From Monarcha castaneiventris obscurior (Eukaryota; Chordata; Aves; Passeriformes; Monarchidae): a DNA stretch of 64,000 bases. The stretch covers positions 124,001-188,000 of the forward strand of contig JAMPIT010000188.1 of assembly GCA_026261815.1 (NCBI GenBank), in the 5' to 3' direction. Made by a program: the position numbers and the translations under genes. Below the pieces are notes generated by a model. It searched no databases. It was not told the origin of the DNA and saw nothing but the letters and a program-made list of their open reading frames with translations. Below, piece by piece: positions 1 to 12,500 of this stretch. Every line of letters starts with the position of its first letter. Position 1 is the first letter of the stretch.

Positions 1-469
1 TGCTGGTTCTGATGTGTGGTGACTGGGAGTCCAACAGCCCCAGGCTGTGGGTCCCACTCCCCCCGGACTTGTGGACCTGGGGGTCCCAAGGCCCCGAGGT
101 GTGGGGCAGGGGGTTTGGCTGCCCTGGGTGAGGGGGTGAGCGGTTTCTGAGCACCCCGATCTTCAGGAACGAGGGTCCCGCTCCCTGCGCTTGCAGATCC
201 GGGGATCTCGCGGCCCCGTCCGTGGGACTCGGGGTGCCGGCTCCCCGTGGGGTGCCCCATGGACGGTCCGTGGGTCCATGTCCCATCCCGGCTGCAGGCG
301 CAGGAAGGGAAGGGTTAAAGCTCGGGAGTTTCCTGTGGGCAGGGTCGGGGCGTGGGGCGTGGGGCGTGGGGCGGGGGGAGAGAGCCCCGTCTCCTCCCCG
401 GGCCGCCCCACTCGCGGCGGGGCCGGCGGCGGAGCGGGAAGGGAGAGCGGCTGTGTCGGGGCTCTCAGC
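1..469 (+). promoter_or_regulatory. PLEC: Upstream/5' UTR region of plectin first exon 1a
   Basis: This GC-rich stretch precedes the ATG of plectin exon 1a. From about 300 onward it is CpG-rich and holds a short run of GGGGCGTGGG-type elements (about 350-375), which resemble GC-box/Sp1 sites, with no clear TATA box. It most likely holds the exon 1a promoter and 5' UTR. The transcription start cannot be read from sequence alone. Other alternative plectin first exons, known in mammals, would lie upstream and outside this window. Confidence 0.5.
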
Positions 470-578
470 ATGTCCCGGCCGCGGCGCAGCTCGGAGGAGG
501 CTCCGGCGGTGTCCGCCCGAACGGGCTCTGAGGACAACCTGTACCTGGCCGTGCTGCGGGCGGCCGAGGGCCGCAAAG
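470..578 (+). CDS. PLEC: Plectin alternative first coding exon 1a
   Basis: The ATG at 470 opens [12 protein letters not shown] and the exon ends in [17 protein letters not shown] plus one base, followed by a GT donor at 579. The [22 protein letters not shown] ending is the signature of mammalian plectin exon 1a, the isoform that targets hemidesmosomes in keratinocytes. The single leftover base joins exon 2 (starting at 2400) to give [14 protein letters not shown], exactly as in mammals. The early part is shorter and more divergent than the human exon. Tissue use of this start is inferred from mammals and cannot be seen here. Confidence 0.9.
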
Positions 579-3500
579 GTACCGCGCCGGGGGGCGGGGG
601 GGCCGCCCCACCGCTGCATCCCCCACCCGGGGCGGTGTCCCCACAGACGGCTGCGGGGCAGACCCCCGCACCAGGGCGGCGTCCCGCGCTGGGTCCGTGT
701 CCCCGGGGCCGTGGGCCCCCAGGCAGGCCGTGGGGCAGCCCTGCACAGCGGAGCGGTGTCCCTGGGACAGAGCTCCATGCCGGGGCGGTGTCCCCAGGTT
801 GGTGTACCCAGGGCAGGCTGTGGGTCTGACCCCCCCCTCCCCCACGCCGGGGCGATGTCTGCGGCCGGGCTGTGGGGCAGACCGCCATGCTGGGGCGATG
901 TCCGCAGGACGGGTTTTGGGGCAGAGTGGGGCAGACCCCCACGCCGCCGCCCAGCTCCATCCCCGGTGCCCGCGGTCGCTTCCTGCCACGCCCTGCTTGG
1001 CCGCCCGGCCCGGCCGCGGCTCTCGTTCTGCCGCGGCCGCGGGGTGGGCGCCGCTCTGGGGACCCCTCGGGTGTCAATGCTGTGGGCGCGGGTGCCGGGG
1101 TATGGTGTCGGTGCCCCCCGCTCTGAGCGCACTGTGCCCCACGTTTCCTTCCTTCCTTCCTTCCTTCCTTCCTTCCTCTCGCACCGTGGCCACTGCCGGC
1201 CCGGCACGCCCTGGCTGTGCCGCTGAGCGCCCGTGGGCCCGCGGGGCGATTCGGGCCGTGCAGCATCCCCGGGCGCTCTCTCGGGCGGGGGATGTTGGCT
1301 GTGGGGCGCTGGGTGCTGCGTGGGCAGATCCCGGCACGCTGCGGCAGGGCAAGACCCAGCATGCGGCGCCCGGCTCGCCACGGCGAGGGCAGGGGGGCGT
1401 CGGGGCTGCCGCGGCACCGGTGGCATCGCCCCGTGTGCGTGGGGTGTCGCTTCTGGCCTCCGACCCCTCCTGGGCATCAGGCTGGGTCTGGCATTGGCGG
1501 TGACACCGGGGCCCGCAGGACAGGAGAAGGGGTGCTGGCAGTGGGGAGCAGGGCACTGGGGGGGTCAGCGGGGTGTGGGGCAGTGGGTGCTGGTAGCGGA
1601 CGCTGGGGGGCTGGGTCCTGTGCGATCCCGGGTTCCCATCCCAGTGCGTCACCATTCCCATCCCATCCCCTAATGACAGGGCAGCGGGCAGGGAGTGCCG
1701 TGACTCACTGTAGCCCCGTTGGCCCTGTGCCCACAAAGAAGGGTGTCCTGGGGGTGTGGGGTGTCCCGGGGTGTCCCGCGGCTCTGGCAGCGCAGACGGT
1801 GCGTGGGCTCATCTCGATCCCATACATGTCCCACCAGGGCCCTGCCTGTGGGGCCGGGGCTGTGCCGGGGTTGTGCCAGGACAAACACCCTGTGGCCTCG
1901 TCTCTGTACCGTACCCGTCCCGCTCAGTCAGTGCCCTCTGAGCCCAGGGCAGTGCTGGGGCTCCTCGCTGCAGTGCCAGGGGGCTCAGGGTTGGGTGGGC
2001 ACCTCCTGCTCTGAGCAGAAAAAGAGACACAGAATATTCTGAGTTGAAAGGAGTTCCACAAGGATCACCGAGTCCAACTCTTAATTTGTCCATAGTGGGG
2101 TTGAACTTGCAACCTTGGCGTTGTAAGCACCGAGCTGATCTAATCCCAGTGCTCAGCGCTGAGGTGCTGCTGGGCGCTGGCGGCTGCTGGTGGGTGCTGG
2201 CATGGTGCTGGCACGCTGGGGCCGATCCCCGTTAGCTGTTTCCTTTCCCCACACCCCGTGACTCACCGTGGTTCCCCAGAGCTGTTGGCTCATCGTTTCC
2301 TGCGCCAGCCATGCCCTGCGGTGCCACCGGCGGGGTCTGTTTTCTGCCGTGCCGTGACCCTGCTGCCGCTGGCTCACCTGTCCCTCTGCTCTCTTGCAGA
2401 TGAGCGAGATCGCGTCCAGAAGAAAACCTTCACCAAATGGGTCAACAAGCACCTTATCAAGGTATGGGCACCGCCAGTCCAGCGGGCACTGCTGCCCCAG
2501 CAGTCCCTGGCCCCAGGCCCCGAAGCAGCCCCAGCCGCAGCCCCGTGTGCTGGTGCAGCCGAGGACGTGGCAGCGGAGGGTCCCTGGTGCCAGTGCCGCT
2601 GCTCCTGTGCCTCATCTGTGGTCAAGGCCTCTCAGCTGCTTCCATGGGGAGGGGGGGTCTGCAGGATCTCGCAGGCAGGATCTGCCCTCCTGCTGCCCTC
2701 CCACGTATGCCAGGAGGGAACGGTGCCCCTGGCACGTGGGGATGTGTCCTGTGCTTTGATGCCCTCTGTGCTGTCCCACTCCTGCCAGTGCCCATTCCCT
2801 GCCAGCGTGCTGGGCCCATGGCCACGGGCAGAGCCCCGCCTTGGCACCCGGCACACACTGGGACATGCCCCAGCCCCTGCTCCAATGTGTCTCCACATGT
2901 CCCTGACCCTGCAGTGCCGTGGTGGTGCCACCACACTCTGCCCATCCTGGGTCCCCTCTCTGCTCTCTCCTAACTGCTCTCTCCTTTCTGCCCTGCGCAG
3001 CACTGGCGAGCAGAGGTAGGTCCTTCCTCTCTCTCTGTCCCACCGCGCTCTTCCTCTTTGCACGCCCTCCTTTCCCCACACTGGGAATGGACCCCTGGGG
3101 CTTCCACTGTGGTCGGCAGTGGGTCTGACCCCTTCATGGTGGGCGGTGGGTCTCAGTGCATGCCAGAGTGATGCTGGATCCGTCCTGGCACGGGGGGAGC
3201 TGCTGTGTGTTTTTTGGGGGGGACATGGCACTGGGGACACCAGCTGCACTTGGGGCTGTGTGTGAGCACCCGCTGTGCTGGGGGGGTCACTGGGCGCCCA
3301 CGCCGGTGTTGGCTGGCAGGGGTGGGGGGTGCTCAGCTGCCCCCGGCCCCCCTGACAGTGCTGTCCCCACAGGCGCAGCGCCATGTCAACGACCTGTACG
3401 AGGACCTGCGGGACGGGCACAACCTCATCTCGCTGCTGGAGGTGCTGTCGGGTGACACTCTGGTAGGTGCCGCGCTGCCCTGCCCCGCACTGTCCCCCCA

Positions 3501-6500
3501 CTCCGTGCCACGCGCCGGCGCCCCTCCGCCGGCCGTCCTCGTCCTCACCCTCGTCCTCACCCTCGCTGCCTGCCTCTCTTCCCTCTCTTCCCGCTTGGCC
3601 GTCGGTCTGTCCCAGCGACCCCAGAGCGCCCGCACCCCCCGCCCCCGCCTCTAACCTCTCTTTGCTTTGGTGCCCTCTCTGCTTCCTGGCGCCGGCCCCC
3701 GGCCCACCGCCGCCTTTGCCTCCTCCTTCTCCTTCCTCTCTCTGCTCCTCTCCGCTCGGCTCGGCTCGGCCGGGGCAGCCCCGGGAGCGCGACGTCCTCC
3801 GGACCTTGCGGTTGGTGAGTGGTTCTGCCGTCAGCTCTTGGCATGGCCCCGCATGGCGACCAGCGCTGTGACACCGGCACGGAGCAGCGCCGAGCATGTG
3901 CCAGGACTGTCTGCATGCCATGTGCCCTGTGCCATGTGCCATGCCTGTCCCAGTGGTCCAGCCATGTGCCATGCCTGTCCCAGTGCCATCCCGGTGTTCT
4001 GGCTGCATGCTGTGCCTGTCCTGGTGCCCCCCGAGCCGAGTGCTGTGGGGGTGGGTTTCCCTGGGCCAGAACTCGGTGGCAGCAGCAAGAGAGAAGTCGT
4101 ATTCCACAAAGAGCGTCGCTGGGAGCGATCCCACCATGCTGGGCGTTGTCTGGAGCTGGACTGTGGCTCCTGGCACCACAGCAGGATGTGCTGCTGGCTC
4201 TGTGGGGTGGCTGGCAAGCGGGGTGGCACTGTGGCCACCAACTCTCTGGGTCTCACGCCTGGCCTTGAGTGGCTGCAGGTCCATGTTGGCCCCTTTCTGT
4301 GGGACAGGGTGACCCAGGTCCATTGCTGAGCGGCACAAGGGGGTTCATGGAGTCGTCAGCTCTCCCAGCAGCCGAAGCTGGGCTGAGATGGTGAAACGCT
4401 GGCATTGCCGTGGGGCAAGAACGTGTGGGGAGGTGTGTCTGGGCAGGACCCAGGGGACCCCGGCTGGCACCCACAAGTCTGGGGAGGGCTCACCCAGCTT
4501 GGCAGTTCCTGGTCCTGCTGAGGGGACACTGGAACGTGCTGGGGAGCTGCATGGCGAGGGACCACAGTGGCCAGACACGCAGCGCTGCCAGGACCGTGGT
4601 GCGCTGGCACTGAGCCAGCACCAGTCCTGCCCGGGCAGTGGCTGCTGTGCCCAGACATCAGGCACTCGGCTCCCCTCGGGATGGCTGCGATGGTCCCGGT
4701 GCTGCCGGGTGCGGCGTGGGAACAGCCTGTGCCGGCGGGTTCGCGGGGGGGGCACGGGGAGCGTCCCCACCCCTGCAGGGGCAAAGTGCGAGGGCGGGTG
4801 CCATCGGCATGCACGGCGCTGGGAGGGGCCGGGTAGTGCCGGGCGTGGGGGGGCCGGGGTGGCAGGACGGTGTCGTGGCATCTCGGTGGGGCCGTGGCCA
4901 TGGGGAGGGCTGGGGCCGTCGAGTGGCGTCACGGCCATGGCCGTGGAGGGGGCTGCGGCGGGGCTGACGTGTCCAGCACGGTCACACTCACTGCCCTCCT
5001 CTCCCCCAGCCCCGGGAGAAAGGCCGGATGCGCTTCCACAAGCTGCAGAATGTCCAGATTGCCCTCAACTACCTGAAGCATCGGCAGGTGAGAATGGGGT
5101 GGGAGCCCTGGGATGCCCGTAAGCCCGGGGCTGTGCCAGGCTGCCCCATCCCTGAGCCGTGTTCATCCTGTGCTGCAGGTGAAGCTGGTGAACATCCGGA
5201 ACGATGACATCGCCGACGGCAACCCCAAGCTCACACTGGGGCTCATCTGGACCATCATCCTCCACTTCCAGGTGAGCCCGGTGGGATGGGGACAGGGACA
5301 GGGGTACTGAGGGGCCAGGATTGTGTGGTGCTGGGGGCCTCCCTGGGCTGGTTTCGTCCCCAGTGGGGCAGGAGTGGTGTCACTGGCAGCTGCCATGTAG
5401 CAAGTGTCACTGTGCCCGTGCCGGTGCCCATGCCCGTGCCCGGTGTAACGGCTGTGTCCTGGCAGATCTCAGACATCCAGGTGACGGGGCAGTCAGAGGA
5501 CATGACAGCCAAGGAGAAGCTGCTGCTGTGGTCGCAGCGGATGGTGGAGGATTACCAGGGCCTCCGCTGTGACAACTTCACCACCAGCTGGCGGGACGGG
5601 CGCCTATTCAACGCCATCATCCACCGGCACAGGTGGGTGCCACGATGGTGCCGTGTGATCCATGGGGCAGCAGTGCCCATCCCGCTCGGGGCCACGCGAG
5701 CGCACGCTCCTGACGAGTCCCAGCCCATCGGCCTGTGCCGGCAGCGCCGTGCCCACCGTGGCGTGCCAGGGCGCTGCCAGGCAGGTCCCCACGGGTCCTG
5801 CCGGCACCTCTGCATGCCTTTGGGGAGAGCAAATATGTGCAGGCCTGTGCCAGATGGGGGGAGTCGCCTGCACTGCGTGGTGTCACTGCTGTGCCGTGCT
5901 CTGCACCAGGGCACGGCCACGCTCAACTTGGCCCCACCGTGGAGCCCCAAGGGGGGCCAAGGTGCCAGCCCCACAGGGGATTGGGGTGTCAGCACCCCAG
6001 GGAAATGGGGTGTCAGCCCCACAGGGGATTGGAGTGTCGGCCCTGTGCAGGGTTGGGGTGCCCAATTCACAGGATATGGGGGCTCTGACTGTGCCAGGGT
6101 TCCCACTGGGGACTGTGGATATCCCCGGTTCCTTGCGTCCCTGTGCTGGCTGTGGGGGGTCTCCCCTGCCACCGGTGCCCCTGGTGTGGGGTCTGGGGCA
6201 GCCAGGCAGGGGTACAGGCAGAGAAGGCAGCCCTGGTGGCCCCAGGAAGGGAGGGACCTGCCCTCCTCAGGGTTTTGGGGTCCCCACAGCCCCACTGATC
6301 CCTGCTGATTCCCCACCCGCAGGCCAATGCTGATCGACATGAGCCGGGTGTACCGCCAGAGCAACCTGGAGAACCTGGACCAGGCCTTCACCGTGGCCGA
6401 GCGGGATCTGGGGGTGACGCGGCTGCTGGACCCCGAAGGTGCGGGCCGGGGTGAACTGGGGGGGTCCCTCTGCAGAGCCCCATCTCTCCCCACCACGGAG

Positions 6501-9500
6501 TCTCCCTCCTGACCCCCTCCCTCCCTGCAGATGTGGACGTGGCGCAGCCAGACGAGAAGTCCATCATCACCTACGTGTCCTCACTGTACGATGCCATGCC
6601 GCGCGTGCCCGAGGTGCAGGACGGCGTCAAGGCCAACGTGAGTTGGGGTGCTGGGGGTCACCACTGCTGCTGCCCCCCCCAGCATCACTCCCAGCCCCAC
6701 ACGTGTCCCCTGTCCCCAGGAGCTGCAGCTGCGCTGGCAGGAGTACTACGAGGTGGTGACGGGGCTGCTGCAGTGGAGCCGGCAGCACTCGGCGCTCTTC
6801 GAGGAGCGTCGCCTCCCTGCCAGCTACGAGGAGATCGAGGTGAGGCCACCAGCACAGGCACGGGGGTGAGGACAGGAGCAGAGCTGCTGGCCTGGCGTGG
6901 GCACGGGGATGGATGCAGAGAAAGGGACATGGACGGTGCTGCCGCAGGGATGACGGACCCCAGGAGCCGCTGGTGGCTGGGGCAGCATGTGGCAGAGCCC
7001 TAGCTGGCCGGTGGCCCCACCGTGGGTGGCTCATGCCCAGTGAGGGGTGCCAGCCGGCCGGCAGCCCCACCGTGGGTGGCTCATGTCCAGTGTCCAGCCC
7101 CCGTGGCCATATATGTCCAGCTGTGCCATGCCACGGGTTGCCACGGGACGTGGGCGCAGCTGTGGCACTGAGCCCCCACCGGTGCCACTCTGGGGGTCTG
7201 CAGGGTTTGGGGACTCGGAGCAGTTACAGAGCCGGGTGCCCCATGATGGGGGGGGCCCTCTGACTCACCCTCCCTGGCTCTGCCGTGAGTCACTGCTGGC
7301 AAAGCCCTGCACGGCCACTTCCTTCCCGCCGGCTCTGCACACACGGAAAATTGCCGGGGGGGTTGGAGAGGGCGGATGCTTGGGGAGGGGGCAGCAGCAG
7401 CTGGGGGTCCCCGCTCAGCTGCCCCCCACCCCCGGCAGATCCTCTGGCGCCAGTTCCTCAAGTTCAAGGAGACGGAGCTGCCGGCTCGGGAGGCCGACAA
7501 GAACCGCTCCAAAGCCATCTTCCAGGCTCTGGAGGTACCAAGCCAAGGGCCGGGGTGGGCTGGGAGGTGGGGTCCTAAGGGGTGAGGGTCCTGTGTGTTT
7601 GGGACCCCAAGGGGTGGGGGGCCGAGGGGGGAGACCCTGGGGTCGACATCCTGGGGGTCTGGGGTCCTGGGGGGTGGGGGTCCTGAGTAGCCAGGGGTCT
7701 CGAGGAGCTGGGGAGGTGTCCCAAAGGGACGATAGCCCTGCAGGGCTGGGGGCCTCGGGGGGTGTGGGGTGGGTCCCAAGAGGATGATGGTCCTGGGGGC
7801 TATGGTCCCAGGGTGTCAGGGGTCTTGGGGGGTGTGGGGTGGGTCCCAAGGGGATGAAGGGTGCCGGGGGTCCCACGGCAGTCCCCGGCACTCCCTTTGG
7901 GGCAGTGTGTGACAGCTGGGGTGTGCAGGGTGCGGTGCAGTCGGGACAGCTGAAGGTGCCCCCCGGGTACCACCCCTTGGACGTGGAGAAGGAGTGGGGG
8001 CGGCTGCACGTCGCTGTGCTGGAGCGGGAGAAGCTGCTGCGGGCAGAGTTCGAGAGGCGAGTGCGGGAGGGGAGGGCCGGGGGGGGGGCAGGGCCGCGCT
8101 GGCATCCACACCCCCCTCCCGCTGCCAAACCGCGGGGCTGGGCCGGGGTGGGGTGTCCCGGCCCCCCCGAGGGGGAACCACAGGGCTCTGAGTCACCGCT
8201 CCTGATGGGAAGCCTCGGCGGCCGCCGGCCCCGAGCACAGCACGGCACGGCACGGCACGGAGAGGGATGGGGGCAGGATCGGGGACAGGGGGGATTGGGG
8301 TGGGATGGGATGGGGAATGGGATGGGGGCAGGATGGGGATTGAAATGGGATGAGATGGGATGTGGGGGTTTGGGATTGAGACTGGAAGTGAGATGGGGGC
8401 AGGATGGGAATGGGGATGGGGGCAGGATGGGAATGGGGATGGGGAAAGCAAGATGGGGATTGGGAGTGGGATGGGGAGCAGGGCAGGGAACAGGATGCAG
8501 CGCAGGACAGGATCCATGCTGGGCATGGCCAGGGTAGATGCCACCAGGGCAGGACCTGGTCTGTGCTGACCGTGTCCCTCTGTGTCCCACCGTGTCCCTG
8601 CAGGCTGGAGCGGCTGCAGCGTGTGGTCACCAAGCTGCAGATGGAGTCAGGGCTCTGTGAGGAGCAGCTGAACCAGGCAGATGCTCTGCTGCAGGCGGTG
8701 AGTGCCGGTGGCACCGGGGTGGGGGGGCCTGGTGGCACCAGCCCCAGCCGTGCCCCTGGCCGTGGCCTTACCGTCCCTGCCCCCGCAGGACGTGCGGCTG
8801 CTGGCGGCCGGGAAGGCGCCACAGAAGGCGGCAGAGGTGGAGCGGGACCTGGACAAGGCGGATTCCATGATCCGGCTGCTCTTCAACGACGTCCAGAGTC
8901 TCAAGGACGGGCGGCACCCCCAGGGCGAGCAGATGTACCGTCGGTACGGGTGCTCCGAGGGCCCCCACGGCTTGGCCCTGTGCTCCCAGAGCCCCCCGTG
9001 TGCCCCTTGTCCTTCCTGCCCCCCATGCCCCCCAAAGCCCTTTGTGTCCCCTGTGTCCTCCGTGCTGCCCATGTCCCGCCACGTCCCCCATGCTCCCTAC
9101 ACCCCCGACCACCCCTATGTCCCCCATGCCCCCCAAAGCCCTGCAAAACCTCCTGTGACCCCCCATGCTCTGCATGTCCCCTCAAAGCCCCCCATACTCT
9201 CTGCAGCCCCTGTACACCCCAAAGCTTCTCACGCCCCCAAAGCCTCCCATGTCCCCAAACTCCCCATGTTCTCTGTACCCCCTTGCAACCCCTGTACTCC
9301 CTAAAGCTCCTCATGGTCCCGCAGTCCCCAGTGCCCCCTGTGCCCTCTGCTGACATTCCCCCTGCCCTGCAGTGTGTACCGCCTGCACGAGCGCCTGGTG
9401 TCCATCCGCACCGAGTACAACCTGCGGCTCAAGTCGGGGGCGCCGGCCACAGCGGTGACAGCCGTGTCCGTGACATCAGGGCAGCGGCGGCCAGAGCCGG

Positions 9501-12500
9501 ACGAGGCTCCGCTGCGCTACCTGCAGGAGCTGCTGGCCTGGGTGGAGGAGAACCAGCGGCGTGTGGCCACGGCCGAGTGGGGTGCGGACCTGCCCACCGT
9601 GGAGACCCACCTGGGTGCCCACCGCGGGCTGCACTCCGCCATCGAGGAGTTCCGTGCCAAGGTGGAGCGGGCACGGGCCGATGAGGTGAGACCCCTGGGT
9701 GCTGTTCCCGCTCTGCTTCCAGGGGTCCCCCGGTGCTGTCTCCTCCCCTGCTCCTGAGCATTTCACGTGGGGCTGCCTCTGCTCTGTGCCTCAGGGTCCC
9801 CAAAGTACCATGGCCACCCCTCTTTCTGCTCCTGGGGGTCTCCGAGGCCCCCAGGGCTCACCCACCTCTGTTCCTGGGGGTCTTTGAGGTGCCAGGGCTG
9901 TGCACAGGCTGGTGGAGGGGGTTTGGGGACAGCAGCCCATCCCGGCTCCCGCAGCCCTCTGCCCCCAGCTGTGCCCTTGCTCTGGAGCCCTCCGGGACTG
10001 GGGGCGCCCACACCATGCCCTGAGGGCATCCCGCTGTCACTCCCCTTGCGGGGTGCAGGGGGGCAGCTGGGGCGCTGCTGTCCCGGGGTGGGGGCTCCTG
10101 GGACTGACGATGTGTCTCCTCCAGACCCAGCTGTCCCCCGGCCCCCGCGGCGCGTACCGGGAGTGCCTGGGCAAGCTGGAGCTGCAGTACGCCAAGCTGC
10201 TGGTGAGGGCTGGAGGGGTCGGGGGGAATGGGGGGCAGACGTGGGGGGACCTGATGAGGAGGGGGTGTGTGAGATGAGGGGGCCCTGCTGGCGGGGTGTG
10301 AGATGGGGGGGCCTGGCGGGGGTGTGGGACGTGGCAGAGACCTGCTGGAGGAGGGTGTGACAGGAGTAGGGGGACAGTGGTGGTGGGGGGGTCATGCTGG
10401 GGGTGAGCGTGTGAGGGCCGTGGGGAGGAGGATGGGGGGATGAGTGGGCAGGAGGATGCAGGACATGGGGGGGAAGTGGGGAGGAGGATGAGGAGGGACA
10501 GAGGGTGTGGGGTGGGGCAGCCCTGTGGGGAGGAGGGTGTGGGGTGTGGCCGTGCAGGGCGAGGAGGACACAGCTGCAAACCGCCCCCTCCAATCGTCCC
10601 CAGAACTCCTCCAAGTCGCGGCTGCGGCACCTGGAGAGTCTCCATGGCTTCGTCAGTGCCGCCACCAAAGAGCTGCTGTGGCTGAGCGAGCGCGAGGAGG
10701 AGGAGGTGGCCTTCGACTGGAGCCACAACAACCCCGCCATGGCTGCCAAGAAGGAGAGTTACTCGGTACGGGCACGGCGAGCGACGCACGGGCACGGACA
10801 TGGGGGTGGGCATGGACATGGACATGGACACGGGGGTGGGCACGGACACGGGGATGGGCACGGACATGGGGATGGGCATCGACGTGACATGGGCACCATG
10901 ACGAGCATGGACACGGACATGGGCACAAGGATGGGCACAGACTCGGGGATGGGCACAGACACGATGTGGGCACTGTGATGGGCACGGACACAGACATGGG
11001 CATGGGCATGGACATGATGTGGGCACCATGATGGGCATGGACATGGGGGTGGGCACGGACATGAGGTGGGCACCATGATGGGCACGGACATGGGGGTGGG
11101 CACGGACATGAGGTGGGCACCATGATGGGCACGGACATGGGGGTGGATGGACGTGGACATGGATGCAGGGATGGGTGTGGACACGGACAAAGATGGGCAT
11201 GGCTGTGACATGGAGATGCACGTGGGCAGACACACATGGAGGACACCTGCTGCACACGGACATGCACGCGTGTGCCATCCCTGCACACGGACACGCACAT
11301 GGCTGTGCCATCCCTGCACATGGACACGCACACGTGTGCCATCCCTGCACACGGACATGCACACGGACACACACTCGGACACGCACACGTGTGCCATCCC
11401 TGCACACGGACACACGTGTGCCATCCCCACACGCAGACATGCACACGGCTGTGCCATCCCTGCACACGGACACACGTGTGCCATCCCTGCACACAGACAC
11501 GCACACGTGTGCCATCCCCACACACAGACATGCACAAGTGTGCCATCCCCGCACACGGACACACACACGTGTGCCATCCCTGCACAGACACACACACGTG
11601 TGCCATCCTTGCACAGACACACACACGTGTGCCATCCCTGCACACGGACACACGTGTGCCATCCCCACACACAGACACGCACACGTGTGCCATCCTTGCA
11701 CAGACACACACACGTGTGCCATCCCTGCACAGACACGCACATGGCTGTGCCATCCCTGCACACGGACACGCACACGGACACGCACACGTGTGCCATCCCT
11801 GCACGTGGACATGCACACGTGTGCCATCCCCGCACACGGACATACACACGTGTGCCATCCCCACATACAGACATGCACGTGTGCCATCCCCGCACATGGA
11901 CACGCACACGTGTGCCATCCCTGCACACAGACGTGCACACGTGTGCCATCCCTGCACACACACACGTGTGCCATCCCTGCACAGACACACACACGTGTGC
12001 CATCCCCGCACACAGACACGCACATGGACATGCACACAGACACGCACACGTGTGCCATCCCTGCACACGGACGCACACACGGCTGTGCCATCCCCGCACA
12101 CGGACACGCAGACGGACACGCACACGTGTGCCACCCCTGCACACGGACACACACACGGCTGTGCCATCCCCGCACACGGACACGCACACGGACACGCACA
12201 CGTGTGCCATCCCTGCACACGGACACACCCATGTGTGCCATCCCCACACACGGACACGCACACATGTGCCATCCCCGCACACGGACACGCACATGGCTGT
12301 GCCACGTTGTCCCCTCCCTGCCCTGCAGCACGAAGCCCCCGTGTCCCCCCAGCACCCAGAACCCCCAGAACCCTTCCGAGCACGCCCAGAGCCCCCCTTG
12401 CACACGCAGCCCTGGCTGTGCACACGCACAGAGCTGTGCTCACACATGCACACACACGCACACGCACACACACGCGTGTGAGCCCTGACCCCCCCGCTGC

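Larger units (their letters stand above)
579..2399 (+). other. Plectin intron 1 (no gene seen)
   Basis: This GC-rich intron begins with repeated GGGGCGGTGTCCC-like phrases (about 625-910), then holds a CTTC microsatellite (1145-1176) and a SINE copy (2027-2142). I searched for other plectin first exons that would splice in phase to 2400 and found none I can support. The first about 500 bases continue the CpG-rich region around exon 1a. Confidence 0.6.

Noticed and set aside
2095..2142. A tRNA gene on the minus strand
   Set aside because: Only a decayed head is present, without a complete cloverleaf, and it is fused to a CR1-like tail, so it is the head of a SINE copy.
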